Shown piece by piece: positions 1 through 9,299 of a stretch of DNA of 64,000 bases. The notes under the pieces are model-generated. The model did not search any database. It was not told the DNA's origin and saw only the letters and a program-made list of their open reading frames with translations. The DNA comes from Azoarcus sp. PA01 (GTDB lineage Bacteria; Pseudomonadota; Gammaproteobacteria; Burkholderiales; Rhodocyclaceae): the NCBI GenBank assembly GCA_001274695.2, contig LARU01000002.1, positions 372,001-436,000 of the forward strand, given 5' to 3'. Position numbers and translations under genes: made by a program. Each line of letters begins with the position of its first letter. The stretch's first letter is position 1.

Positions 1-921
1 CGGAAGGTCGAGTCCGTTGCGCGGCGCCTTCTTCCACAGCGCGGAATGCTCGAACTGGAAAATCATGTTGAGTCGCCGGTGCTCCTCGCCGACCCAGGCT
101 CTGGCCTGCTGCGGCGACACGCCGTTGGCTTCGCCGACGGTCATCACGTCGTAGTGATCGAACGTGTGGCGGCACAACTCGTCGAGGTAGTCGAGCACGC
201 CATCGACGTTCATGTGCTTCTCGAACGACGGCACGTAATCGAGGCCGTGCGGATTGGGCATGTCGGGCAGGCCCGGCTCCTTTTTCTTGTGGCTGACGGC
301 ATCGAGCCGGAAGCCGTCGACGCCTTTGTCGAGCCACCAGCGCACCATTTCGTAGATCGCGGTCCGCACTTCCGGGTTGTCCCAGTTCAGGTCCGGCTGG
401 CGCTCGGAGAACAGGTGCAGGAAATACTGACCGGTCGCGGCGTCGTGTTTCCATGCCGAGCCTTTGAAAATGCTCTCCCAGTTGTTCGGCTCGCGCCCGT
501 CCTTGCCGTCGCGCCACAGGTACCAGTCGCGCTTGGGGTTGTTCAGCGATGCGCGCGATTCGAGAAACCACGGGTGCAGGTCGCTGGTGTGGTTCGCGAC
601 GAGATCGAGGATCAGCCGCATGCCACGGCGGTGGACTTCGGCGAGCAGGCGGTCGAAATCCGCCATCGTGCCGAAGTCGTCCATGATCGCCTGGTAATCG
701 CTGATGTCGTACCCGTTGTCGTCGTTCGGCGAACCGAACACCGGGCAGAGCCAGATCACGTCGACGCCGAGCGACTTCACGTAGTCGAGCCGCGCAGTGA
801 TGCCGTTCAGGTCGCCGATCCCGTCGCCGTTCGAATCCATGAAGCTGCGCGGATAGATCTGATACACGACGGCTTCCTTCCACCATGCCCTGCCCGCCGC
901 GTCGTCGCCTGCCGTCCTCAT
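1..921 (-). CDS. GH13 alpha-glucosidase (oligo-1,6-glucosidase type), 3' part outside window
   Basis: The first 307 codons of a glycoside hydrolase family 13 enzyme, cut by the left window edge. Such enzymes release glucose from the non-reducing end of short alpha-glucans or isomalto-oligosaccharides in the cytoplasm. Visible are VVYQIYPRSF (18-27), DLVANHTSD (106-114), GFRLDAVSH with the predicted nucleophile Asp207, and TVGEANG with the predicted acid/base Glu264. HKKKEPGLPD after the nucleophile is typical of the oligo-1,6-glucosidase branch, although trehalose-6-phosphate hydrolase is related. The ATG at 921 follows a GAGGAGAGG ribosome site. It is divergent from glucokinase with 153 bases between, which fits glucose release followed by phosphorylation. 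Confidence 0.85.
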   Translation of the reverse strand, partial: MRTAGDDAAGRAWWKEAVVYQIYPRSFMDSNGDGIGDLNGITARLDYVKSLGVDVIWLCPVFGSPNDDNGYDISDYQAIMDDFGTMADFDRLLAEVHRRGMRLILDLVANHTSDLHPWFLESRASLNNPKRDWYLWRDGKDGREPNNWESIFKGSAWKHDAATGQYFLHLFSERQPDLNWDNPEVRTAIYEMVRWWLDKGVDGFRLDAVSHKKKEPGLPDMPNPHGLDYVPSFEKHMNVDGVLDYLDELCRHTFDHYDVMTVGEANGVSPQQARAWVGEEHRRLNMIFQFEHSALWKKAPRNGLDLP

Positions 922-1074
922 CCGTGCCTCTCCTCGCTGTTCAGTCGAATCATCGATTGTCGCAGTTCCGGCCCGTCTCGCGGCGAACTGCGTGGCGGCC
1001 GGAGCAGGCACGGTGGACACTTTTGCGCGCGGCGGGCACTCTCCCGTTTCTGTCCATCCGCTTCGATCGTCCCG

Positions 1075-2070
1075 ATGCCCACTGGCTGTTCCGACACCTA
1101 CCCCCGGCTGATCGGCGACATCGGCGGCACGCACGCCCGCTTCGCCGTCATCGATTCGCCGGGCAGCCCGCCGACGCGCTTTCGCACGCTGTGTTGCGAC
1201 GATCACCCCGGACTCCTGGACGCCGTCCAGGCTTACCTGCTGCTGGAACAGGGGCTTGCCGCGCCGCGTGTGGCCGCGTTCGGCATCGCCAATCCGATTG
1301 AAGGCGATCGGGTGCAGATGACGAATCACGACTGGTCGTTTTCGATCGAGCAGCTGCGCCTGGACCTCGGACTCGCGCGGCTCGTGGTCCTCAACGACTT
1401 CACCGCGCTCGCGCTGTCGCTGCCCGGCCTGCAGGCCGGTGAACGGCGTCAGATCGGCGGCGGCCACGAGCGCGCCGGGCGGCCGGTCGCGCTAATCGGA
1501 CCGGGTACGGGCCTCGGCGTGTCGGGACTGGTGCGCTGCGGCAACGGATACGCGCCGCTCGAAGGCGAAGGCGGCCACGTCACGCTGGCGGCGTCCACGC
1601 CACGCGAAGCGGCGCTCCTCGCAGTGCTCGCCGCTCGCTTCGGCCACGTGTCGGCCGAGCGCGCGTTATCGGGACCGGGGCTCGTCGCCCTGCACGACGC
1701 GATCCGGCAGCTCGCGGGCGCCCCGCCGCTGGCCCTCGAAGCGGACGAGATCAGCGCCCGGGCGATCGCCGCGAGCTGCCCGTGGTGCGCCGAGGCGCTG
1801 CAAGTCTTCTGCGCGATGCTCGGTACCGTCGCCGGCGACCTTGCGCTGACGCTCGGCGCATTCGGCGGCGTGTATATCGGCGGAGGAATCGTGCCGAAGC
1901 TCGGCGACTTCTTCGATCGATCGGATTTCCGTCCGCGCTTCGAACAGAAAGGACGGTTCTCGGACTACCTCGCGCGCATCCCCTGCTACGTCATCCTCGC
2001 CGAATACCCGGCGCTGCTCGGCGCCGCGACGGCGCTCGACAACGCGCTCGCCGGCGAAAGGAGCACCTGA
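1075..2070 (+). CDS. glk: Glucokinase
   Basis: A 331-residue kinase that phosphorylates free glucose with ATP to glucose 6-phosphate. It belongs to the bacterial Glk family rather than the ROK family. Evidence is the N-terminal phosphate-binding motif IGDIGGTHARFAVID, GPGTGLGVSGLV, LEGEGGHVTLA, and the C-terminal GGVYIGGGIVPK followed by FRPRFEQKGRFSDYL. The reading frame stays open far upstream, but only the ATG at 1075 gives a protein of normal length that starts just before the conserved motif; the upstream extension lies over the divergent glucosidase gene. The neighbour suggests use of glucose from alpha-glucans. Confidence 0.9.
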   Translation: MPTGCSDTYPRLIGDIGGTHARFAVIDSPGSPPTRFRTLCCDDHPGLLDAVQAYLLLEQGLAAPRVAAFGIANPIEGDRVQMTNHDWSFSIEQLRLDLGLARLVVLNDFTALALSLPGLQAGERRQIGGGHERAGRPVALIGPGTGLGVSGLVRCGNGYAPLEGEGGHVTLAASTPREAALLAVLAARFGHVSAERALSGPGLVALHDAIRQLAGAPPLALEADEISARAIAASCPWCAEALQVFCAMLGTVAGDLALTLGAFGGVYIGGGIVPKLGDFFDRSDFRPRFEQKGRFSDYLARIPCYVILAEYPALLGAATALDNALAGERST

Positions 2071-2102
2071 CGGCGGAAAATCGCCCCGACGAGCCGTCCT
2101 CA

Positions 2103-2957
2103 TCAAGCCGGCAGCGGTACGGCGCCCTGCGACCGCAGGCTCCAGCCCGAGCCGGTGCACACCGCTTCGCGACACGTCGCGACCATGAAGCGCCCGATGC
2201 GCGCGTCGTGGTCCCGTTCCTCGATTTCGATGCGCCGCCGACCGACCTCGGCATCCTGCCGCTCGATCGGCGCGAAACGCACCAGATTGTATGAATTCGG
2301 CCGGCCGTTGCGCCGCCGCGTCGACATCGACGTGCCGGCCTGCAGCACCAGAGCATCGCGTGAGCCGTCTCCGGTCGTCACACAGTACGGCAAATGGATG
2401 TGACCGCCGAGAAACAGGTCGGCGCCTGCCGCGATCCACGCGGCGAGCGCCGCGTCGGCCCCGCGCACGCGGTTGCGCCGGTCCGAAGGCTCGATGATCT
2501 CGAGCGGGTGGTGCAGCGCGACGACCTTGAAAGCCTCGCCGAGGGCCGCAAGCTGGCGCGCAACTTCCTCGACGAGCGGCGCCGGCAGTTCGCCATGCTT
2601 GTGTCGCAGCATGCGTGTCGAATTGACGCCGACGACGGCGACGCGGCGTCCCCGCCACAGCGGGGAAAGCGACGCGCAAATATGGCGCCGGTAGAAGCGG
2701 TAAGGCTGGGTGAAGCGCGTGAAGAGATCGAACAGCGGCAGATCATGATTGCCGGGCAGCGCCAGCACCGGAAGCGGCGCCAGGCTGTCGAGGAAGGCTC
2801 GTGCAGCGCGGAACTGCGCCTGCCGGGCGCGCTGCGTGATGTCGCCGGTCAGCACGACGAGGTCCGGCGCTTCGCGCAGCAGGTCCTCACGCAGCGCATC
2901 GCGCACCGGCGCGTCCTCGGTGCCGAAATGCGGGTCTGAAATATGGGCCAGCCGCAT
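2103..2957 (-). CDS. Calcineurin-like metallophosphoesterase
   Basis: A 284-residue protein of the metallophosphoesterase superfamily, which hydrolyses phosphomono- or diesters with a two-metal centre. The ordered metal motifs are present: DPHFG (residues 8-12), LTGDIT, LPGNHDLP, LHHPLE and GGHIHLPY. It has no signal peptide and is probably cytosolic. Its ATG overlaps the stop of the upstream lipid kinase (ATGA), so the two are likely co-translated, suggesting a joint role in phospholipid or phosphoester turnover. The substrate cannot be told; CpdA-like cAMP or UDP-diacylglucosamine hydrolases share this fold. Confidence 0.8.
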   Translation of the reverse strand: MRLAHISDPHFGTEDAPVRDALREDLLREAPDLVVLTGDITQRARQAQFRAARAFLDSLAPLPVLALPGNHDLPLFDLFTRFTQPYRFYRRHICASLSPLWRGRRVAVVGVNSTRMLRHKHGELPAPLVEEVARQLAALGEAFKVVALHHPLEIIEPSDRRNRVRGADAALAAWIAAGADLFLGGHIHLPYCVTTGDGSRDALVLQAGTSMSTRRRNGRPNSYNLVRFAPIERQDAEVGRRRIEIEERDHDARIGRFMVATCREAVCTGSGWSLRSQGAVPLPA

Positions 2958-3940
2958 CACGCGCGCACCTCGGGCACTGCCGGCACGAGAACCTGCAACG
3001 CTTCCGGCACCGATCTCACGACGAGCGGCAGCTCGCAGTCGATCAGTTCGCCGTCGAGCGCGACGCGGATATGCCGCGTGCGCTCGTCGAGCCGCTCGAT
3101 CTGCACCGTCAGCGCACAATACTGGCGCAGGTTTTCCGCGGTCTCGAGGCGGGCCAAGGCGCCGCGCAGCACCAGCGCGAGCAGGTCGTGTCGGCCGACC
3201 TCGCGCAGCGCGAGCACCGCCAGTTCGCCGCGCGCGACGCACACCGCCTCGTCGAGGCCGAGCTGCTCCATCTGCAACGCGTTGCGGCCGAAGAACACCG
3301 TCAGCGTCGACAAGGTCAGCGGTTGGCCGTCGATCTGCAGCGCGAGACGGTACGGACGGTGCTCGCGCATCAGCGTGACGAGCCCGGAGACGAACGCGAC
3401 GAAGCGGTTGCGCCCGAAGCGCCGCTTGTGCACTTCCCGCCATTCGAGCAGGCGCCGGTACAGACCGATGCTCGCGTTGTTGAGGAACAGCCTGCCATTG
3501 ACTTCGCCGACCGCGACCCGGCGGATCGACCCGTCCACGACCACTTGCGCCGCGGCGGCCGGATCGAGCGGAATGCCGAGTTCTCGCGCGAAGTAGTTGA
3601 AAGTTCCGAGCGGGATCACTGCGAACGGCAGGCTGCGCTGGTACGCGACCGAAGCGACCGCGTTCAGCGTGCCGTCGCCGCCGGCCGCCGCGAGGATGCC
3701 CGGGCGCCGGTCGGCCGCCGCGCGAACGAGCGCCGCCAGTTCGCGCGGTCGCTTCGCGACCAGCAGCTCGACGTCGCGACCGCTCGCTCGCAGCACTTTT
3801 TCGATCGCCGCGCGGGAGTCTGACTTGTCCTCGCGGCCGGAGCCGGCGTTCATCACGACGGTGATCGGCAGCTGCCGCAGATCGGCAGCCGGCTGCGGCG
3901 CCGGAGGCAGCGGGTGAAGGGACAGGGTCTCGCGACTCAA
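2957..3940 (-). CDS. Diacylglycerol kinase family lipid kinase
   Basis: A 327-residue member of the DAGK catalytic family (YegS/DgkB type), which transfers phosphate from ATP to a lipid alcohol. It shows the glycine-rich MNAGSG near residue 30, the AAGGDGTLNAV nucleotide motif near residue 87, and PLGTFNYFARELGIPLD. The C-terminal beta-sandwich of the fold follows. Its last base pairs overlap the metallophosphoesterase start, giving a two-gene unit. The true start could be slightly downstream of the ATG used here, since the first 20 residues are proline-rich and not obviously conserved. The lipid substrate is unknown. Confidence 0.8.
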   Translation of the reverse strand: MSRETLSLHPLPPAPQPAADLRQLPITVVMNAGSGREDKSDSRAAIEKVLRASGRDVELLVAKRPRELAALVRAAADRRPGILAAAGGDGTLNAVASVAYQRSLPFAVIPLGTFNYFARELGIPLDPAAAAQVVVDGSIRRVAVGEVNGRLFLNNASIGLYRRLLEWREVHKRRFGRNRFVAFVSGLVTLMREHRPYRLALQIDGQPLTLSTLTVFFGRNALQMEQLGLDEAVCVARGELAVLALREVGRHDLLALVLRGALARLETAENLRQYCALTVQIERLDERTRHIRVALDGELIDCELPLVVRSVPEALQVLVPAVPEVRA

Positions 3941-4087
3941 CGTTTTCTCCAGTGCAACCCGATGGTCGGGCAGTTCGGTTCGACGTAATGACGACGCGCT
4001 GCGCCGGCAGTTCCGGAAAGAGCTCCGGACGCGGCGAGTGACGAATGAGGCGGCCGTCCCGGTAGCATTCGCTGCCCTCCGCTCCGA

Positions 4088-4591
4088 TCAGAACCCGATT
4101 ACCGGTCCGCTCCACGTCGCGTCTCTCGGTCGCGCGCGAGCCATCGCTTCGGCGGCGTCGCACCAACCTTCGCAAGCGTTGCGCCCCGGCCGGCCACGCC
4201 ACAGGTTCAGCAGCCCCTTGCACCGCGCGTAAAGATGAAAGAAACGCAGCACCGCGCGGCACTCGGCCGAACTCGGGCGATGCGCGGCGCACACCAGCTT
4301 GTCGTCGGTCATGCCGCGGTCCCTCAGGATCACCGCGCCCCAAGCTCTCGTCACGACCCGGCTGCCGAGCGGCAGGCGCGGCCCGAGCACGAGCGCGTCG
4401 AGCAGATCGCCTTCGTAACCGATATAGGCCGGCACCGAGCCGTAATTGAACGGGCACGGCAGCGGCGAGATGAAATCGACGTGACCAGTCGAGCCGCGTT
4501 TTACGAAGCTTCCTTTCGGGATCTCGATCAGGACTTCGAACTCGGGCGGCTCCCGATCGAGTAAAGACGGACTCGAAGTTGCGTCGTTCAT
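4088..4591 (-). CDS. Divergent inorganic pyrophosphatase family protein
   Basis: A 167-residue protein of the soluble family I inorganic pyrophosphatase fold (PPi to two phosphates). Matching elements are EIPKGSFVKRG, SPLPCPFNYGSVP, EGDLLDALVLGPRLPLGS and a metal/Lys motif DRGMTDDKLV. The family signature DxDPxD reads ExDLLD here, so the first Asp is Glu and the Pro is Leu. The C-terminal part (CKGLLNLWRGRPGRNACEGW) has extra Trp and Cys residues and differs from classical enzymes. It could be a pyrophosphatase with shifted metal preference or a paralogue with another phosphoanhydride substrate. It stands alone between the lipid kinase and the divergent trmA. Confidence 0.7.
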   Translation of the reverse strand: MNDATSSPSLLDREPPEFEVLIEIPKGSFVKRGSTGHVDFISPLPCPFNYGSVPAYIGYEGDLLDALVLGPRLPLGSRVVTRAWGAVILRDRGMTDDKLVCAAHRPSSAECRAVLRFFHLYARCKGLLNLWRGRPGRNACEGWCDAAEAMARARPRDATWSGPVIGF

Positions 4592-4756
4592 TGCGCAAGC
4601 CTACGCCGTTCCGACGTGACGGCACGGACAAGGTATATTTCGTCCTCGGCCGGCGGACCGGAGCGCCGCACGTCGCGGCTTTTCCCGGTTTCACGCGCTT
4701 TGCCGGAAACGGCCCCGATAGACACCGTAATACCTTCGGCAATACCCACGGATTTC

Positions 4757-5857
4757 ATGCCCTTACCCGCCATCGTTCCCGCCGAGTACGCGTCGCAGCT
4801 CGCGGACAAAGTGACGCAGTTCAAACACGCTTTCGCCCCTTTCGCCGTCCCCGACCCGGCGATCTTCCCCTCCGCGCCGCTGCACTACCGGCTGCGTGCC
4901 GAGTTCCGCATGTGGCACGACGGCGAGCGCGTCGATTATGCAATGTTCGACCCTGCCGAGCCAAAGCAGCCGATTGCGATCGAGCACTTCGACATCGCCG
5001 CCGCGCCGATCTGCGCGGCGATGCCGCGGCTGCGCGAACGGCTGCAGGCGAGCGAAATCCTGAAACGCCGCCTGTTCCAGGTCGAGTTTCTCGCCACGCT
5101 CAGCGGCGAACTGATGATCAGCCTGGTTTATCACCGTCCGCTCGACGCAAGCTGGGAAGCGGCAGCACGCGAACTGGCGGCCGAGCTCGGCGTTCAGCTG
5201 ATCGGGCGCAGCCGCAAGCAGAAGATCGTGCTGGACCGCGACTGGCTGCTGGAACGGTTCGCCCTCGACGGCCGCCCGCTGCAGTACAAGCAGATCGAAG
5301 GCAGCTTCACGCAGCCCAACGGCGGCGTAAACCGGCAGATGCTCAGCTGGGCCTGCGAACAGGCGCGCGGCTCCGGCGGCGACCTGCTGGAGTTGTATTG
5401 CGGCAACGGCAACTTCACTGTCGCGCTGGCGCCGTTGTTCGAGCGGGTGCTCGCCACCGAAGTCAGCAAGACGTCGGTCGAGGCTGCGCACTACAACCTC
5501 GCTGCGAACGACATCGGCAATGTCGCGATGGTGCGCATGTCGAGCGACGAGATCAGCGCTGCGCTCGCCCGCACGCGCGAATTCCGGCGCATGAAGGGCG
5601 TAGACCTCGACCGCTACCGGTTCTCGACGCTGTTCGTCGATCCGCCGCGCAGCGGACTGGACGCAGCGACGATCGAACTCGCGCGCGGTTTCGACCGCAT
5701 CCTGTACATCTCCTGCAACCCGCAGACGCTGCAGGAAAACGTCGCCGCGCTGCAGGCGACGCACCGCATCACGGCCGCCGCGGTGTTCGACCAGTTTCCG
5801 TACACCCGCCACCTGGAGTGCGGATTGCTGTTGACGCGGCGCGCAGGCGGCGGATGA
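4757..5857 (+). CDS. trmA: tRNA (uracil(54)-C5)-methyltransferase
   Basis: TrmA methylates U54 in the T-loop of tRNA, using S-adenosylmethionine. The 366-residue length equals that of E. coli TrmA. Key motifs are LLELYCGNGNFTVALA (SAM binding), FVDPPRSGLD, YISCNPQTL containing the catalytic cysteine, and the C-terminal HLECGLLL with the general base Glu. The ATG at 4757 was chosen over the longer open frame from 4616 because it gives the family length and the conserved start region. It has no cysteine-rich iron-sulfur site, which separates it from RlmD. Confidence 0.92.
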   Translation: MPLPAIVPAEYASQLADKVTQFKHAFAPFAVPDPAIFPSAPLHYRLRAEFRMWHDGERVDYAMFDPAEPKQPIAIEHFDIAAAPICAAMPRLRERLQASEILKRRLFQVEFLATLSGELMISLVYHRPLDASWEAAARELAAELGVQLIGRSRKQKIVLDRDWLLERFALDGRPLQYKQIEGSFTQPNGGVNRQMLSWACEQARGSGGDLLELYCGNGNFTVALAPLFERVLATEVSKTSVEAAHYNLAANDIGNVAMVRMSSDEISAALARTREFRRMKGVDLDRYRFSTLFVDPPRSGLDAATIELARGFDRILYISCNPQTLQENVAALQATHRITAAAVFDQFPYTRHLECGLLLTRRAGGG

Positions 5858-5904
5858 AGCGGGCCGCAGGCGGCACGATCCGGCAATAGGGAACGATCCC
5901 GATC

Positions 5905-6905
5905 GTGACCGAACGCTACGCGCTGATGGCCGCCTGTGCCCTTGCGGCAGCCTCTCTTTTCCTGGTGCTGCGCCTGGACCTGTTGCCGGCGCTGCTGACC
6001 GGGCTGCTGGTTCACGAGCTGGTCCATCTGCTCGCCCCGCGCCTGCCGAAGCAGCTCTCGGGCGGCGCGGCAAACCGGCTGCGCTGGTGCTGGTCGTCGG
6101 AGTGGCCACGATCCTGGTGGTGGCGATGGTCCTCGGCGCGGTCGCTTTTTTCCGCAGCGACGCGGGCGATCTCGCGAACCTGCTCACCCGCATGGCGGCG
6201 ATCATCGAAGGGCTGCGCGAATCGGTGCCGCCGTGGGTGGTCGACCACTTTCCGAACGGCGTCGATCCGATCAAGGAAGCGATATCGCGCTGGCTGCGCG
6301 AACATGCGATCGAAGTCGGAGGGGTCGGCAAGGACGCGGGCATCGTCATGGCCCACATCGTCGTCGGCCTGATCATCGGCGCGATGGTGTCGCTGCACGA
6401 GCTGCAGGCCGGCCAGGAATACGCGCCGCTCGCCCGCGCGCTGAGCGAGCGGGCCGGGCGGCTCGCCGACGCGTTCCGCCGCATCGTCTTCGCGCAGGTG
6501 AAGATCTCGGCGATCAATGCGATCTTCACCGCGCTGTACCTGGTGGCCGTGCTGCCGCTGCTCGGCGTCCAACTGCCGTTGGTCAAGACGATGATCGCGG
6601 TGACGTTCATCGCCGGCCTGCTGCCGATCCTCGGCAACCTGATCTCGAACACCGTCATCATCGTCGTCAGCTTCGCCCATTCGCCGCAGGTCGCGCTCGG
6701 TTCGCTGGCGTTCCTGGTCAGCGTGCACAAGGCGGAATATTTCCTCAATGCCCGGATCGTCGGCGGCGAGATCCGCGCCAAGGCGTGGGAGCTGCTGCTG
6801 GCGATGCTCGTGATGGAGGCCGCTTTCGGCCTGCCGGGCGTCGTCGCGGCGCCGATCTTCTACGCCTACCTCAAGGACGAACTGCGCGCACGCGGGCTCG
6901 TTTGA
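5905..6905 (+). pseudogene. AI-2E family (PerM-like) permease, frameshifted
   Basis: Together the two frames encode about 333 residues of a polytopic membrane protein of the AI-2E/PerM transporter family. The N-terminal frame from ATG 5905 gives two hydrophobic segments and loses sense after about 6058. The sense continues in the next frame (from about 6063), with VLVVGVATILVVAMVLGAVAFF and the family's C-terminal membrane helices to the stop at 6905. One missing base between about 6058 and 6087 explains it. This is either a true inactivating deletion or a base-call error. A GTG at 6087 could restart a shortened protein, but I see no clear ribosome site. Confidence 0.7.
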
Positions 6906-6972
6906 CTTGCGCGCGGCACCTGTCACGATAAGCCCTGCGTCCCACCCACCACTGCAAAGGATTTGCTTTCCC

Positions 6973-8187
6973 ATGTTCGAGCACGTCGACGCCTATCCCG
7001 GCGACCCCATCCTCTCCCTCGTCGAAACTTTCCACCGCGACCCGCGCCCGCAGAAAGTGAACCTCGGCATCGGGCTGTACTACGACGAAGACGGCCGCAT
7101 CCCGCTGCTCGGTTCGGTCGAGAAGGCCGAAGCGGCGCTGGCTGCAAATCCCGGCCCGCGCCCCTACCTGCCGATGGAAGGGGCAAGCGACTATCGCGCC
7201 GCCGTGCAGAAACTCCTGTTCGGCGCGGACAGCGCGGCGTTGCGCGCCGGACGCATCGCGACGATCCAGACCATCGGCGGCTCGGGTGCATTGAAAGTCG
7301 GCGCCGATCTCCTGAAGCGCTATTTTCCGGCGAGCGAAGTGTGGGTCAGCAATCCGACCTGGGACAACCATCGTTCGATCTTCGAGGGCGCCGGCATCGA
7401 AGTGCACGACTACCCGTACTACGACGCCGCGAGCGGCGGCGTGCGTTTTGACGAGATGCTCGCGACGCTGCAGTCGCTGCCCGCGCAGAGCATCGTGCTG
7501 CTGCATCCGTGCTGCCATAACCCGACCGGGGTCGACCTGTCCAAAGCACAGTGGCAGGAAGTGATCGCGGTGGCGGCGTCGCGCCGGCTGATCCCGTTCC
7601 TCGACATCGCCTACCAGGGCTTCGGCGACAACCTCGACGATGACGCGTACGCGATCCGCGCGATGGCCGATGCCGGCGTGAGTTTCTTCGTCAGCAACTC
7701 GTTCTCGAAGAACCTGTCGTTCTACGGCGAGCGCTGCGGCGGCCTGTCGGTCGTGTGCAAGGATGCCGACGAAGCCGAACGCGTGCTTGGCCAGCTGAAA
7801 TTCACCGTGCGCCGCAACTACTCGAGCCCGCCGGTGCACGGGGGCCGGGTTGCTGCCGCGGTCATGAACGATGCCGGACTGCACGAGGAATGGGTCGGCG
7901 AAGTGCGTGAAATGCGCGAACGCATCAAGGCGATGCGCCAGAAGCTCTACGAAGTGCTGAGCAGCAGGTTGCCGGGGCGGGATTTCAGCTACTTCGTCAA
8001 GCAGCGCGGCATGTTCAGCTACACCGGACTGACGCCCGCGCAGGTCGATCGCCTGCGCGAGGAGTTTGCCGTGTACGTCGTGCAGTCCGGTCGCATGTGC
8101 GTCGCCGGCCTCAATCGCGGCAACGTCGATTACGTCGCGGGGGCGATGGCGGCGGTGCTGCGCGAGCCCGATACTGCCGCTGCCTGA
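6973..8187 (+). CDS. tyrB: Aromatic amino acid aminotransferase (class I)
   Basis: A 404-residue PLP-dependent transaminase of the AspC/TyrB family, which exchanges the amino group of aromatic amino acids or aspartate with 2-oxoglutarate. Evidence is the start [13 protein letters not shown], the substrate loop [35 protein letters not shown], and the Schiff-base lysine in [17 protein letters not shown]. The length is typical. The ATG at 6973 was chosen because it begins the conserved N-terminus; the open frame extends 22 codons upstream. In this setting it could supply arylpyruvates. AspC-like activity cannot be excluded. Confidence 0.88.
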   Translation: MFEHVDAYPGDPILSLVETFHRDPRPQKVNLGIGLYYDEDGRIPLLGSVEKAEAALAANPGPRPYLPMEGASDYRAAVQKLLFGADSAALRAGRIATIQTIGGSGALKVGADLLKRYFPASEVWVSNPTWDNHRSIFEGAGIEVHDYPYYDAASGGVRFDEMLATLQSLPAQSIVLLHPCCHNPTGVDLSKAQWQEVIAVAASRRLIPFLDIAYQGFGDNLDDDAYAIRAMADAGVSFFVSNSFSKNLSFYGERCGGLSVVCKDADEAERVLGQLKFTVRRNYSSPPVHGGRVAAAVMNDAGLHEEWVGEVREMRERIKAMRQKLYEVLSSRLPGRDFSYFVKQRGMFSYTGLTPAQVDRLREEFAVYVVQSGRMCVAGLNRGNVDYVAGAMAAVLREPDTAAA

Positions 8188-8286
8188 CCCTTTCGCGCAC
8201 CGCTTGCGGACGCGACGGCGCTCGTCGTCGCGCCGCGCGCTATGATTCCAGTCGGGCCGATCAACCTGTCCCGGGAGGAATCCGAC

Positions 8287-8807
8287 ATGCGCGCGATGGT
8301 TCTCGACGCTCCTGGCACGCCTTTGCGGCTGGCCGAGCTTCCGGTGCCGCAGCCCGGCGCCGGGGAAATTCTGCTGCGGGTCGAAGCGTGCGGGGTCTGC
8401 CGCACCGACCTGCATCTCGTCGACGGCGAACTCCCCGAGCCGCGGCTGCCGATCATCCCCGGCCACGAGATCGTCGGGCGGGTCGTCGCGCTGGGCACCG
8501 GGGCGAGCGGTTTCGCGCCCGGCCAGCGCGTCGGCGTACCGTGGCTCGGCCCGACCTGCGGCCATTGCGGATACTGCGCCGAAGGCCGCGAAAATCTCTG
8601 CGATGACGCCCGCTGCTGTGGGGCGAACGCGGCATCCGCTCGGTGGCGAACCTGACGCGGGAAGACGGCCGGCGTTTCCTCGAGATCGCCGCCGCAGCGC
8701 CGATCCATACCCATATCGAGCGCTTTCCGCTCGAACGCGCGAACGACGCGCTGCTCGCGCTGCGGCGCGGGCAGATACAGGGCGCAGCCGTCCTCGTGCC
8801 CGCCTGA
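8287..8807 (+). pseudogene. Zinc-dependent alcohol dehydrogenase with internal deletion
   Basis: The N-terminal catalytic domain of a medium-chain zinc alcohol dehydrogenase is read from ATG 8287: CGVCRTDLHLVDGE, PGHEIVGRV, and the structural-zinc cysteines in CGHCGYCAEGRENLC. Right after the last Cys (about 8605-8615) the sense jumps to another frame, LLWGERGIRSVANLTREDG, and runs to the normal C-terminus at 8807. The whole NAD-binding Rossmann domain, very roughly 160 residues, is missing and the join is out of frame. The frame from 8287 stops at 8655. It is a non-functional remnant of a gene of about 330-340 codons. A good ribosome site (GGGAGGA) remains. Confidence 0.88.
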
Positions 8808-8827
8808 TTCCCGCCGCGATGGTGAAG

Positions 8828-9025
8828 TTACGTGTTGCCGGACTCTTTTTCGCCGTTCGAGAACGGATGCGGCGCGCCGGCGTCGTCAGCCGCAGGCGCT
8901 CCGTCGGCCGGAACATCGCGAGCGCCGCTCTTGGCAGCGAGTTTCTGCCGGCGTTTTTCTTCCTGCCGGCTTTTCTTCGCCAGATCCCGCTGGCGCTTTT
9001 CGAACTGGTAATTTGGTTTTGCCAA
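8828..9025 (-). CDS. Small lysine/arginine-rich conserved protein
   Basis: A 65-residue basic protein read from a TTG start at 9025, preceded by AGGGA. It begins LAKPNYQFEKRQRDLAKKSRQEEKRRQ, a charged helical segment I associate with a small conserved protein of unknown role in Betaproteobacteria, followed by an acidic, Ala-rich tail. No domain of known function is visible. It could bind nucleic acid, but that is only a guess from its charge. The longer in-frame upstream extension is not protein-like, so the TTG was preferred. Confidence 0.6.
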   Translation of the reverse strand: MAKPNYQFEKRQRDLAKKSRQEEKRRQKLAAKSGARDVPADGAPAADDAGAPHPFSNGEKESGNT

Positions 9026-9299
9026 GAGATTCCCTTTGGTTCGGCCGAGCCGATTGAAACACGGTGGACACGGGCCCGCGAGCGAGTTCGCACACCGACT
9101 ATGCCACAACCGCCCCGCCCGCGCTCGGCCGTACAGGTTTCATACCGTCTCTTCTGGCGTTCCCATGAAGTGACGAAACGGCAAAGATCGTCCCACGTTT
9201 GTTCCAGCGTAACAGGCAGGGGATAATCGCCGCCGGCAATTCTTCCCTCGAGAATCGATTGCTTCACCCCGAAATTCGACAGCATCCGGAGGCAACAAC

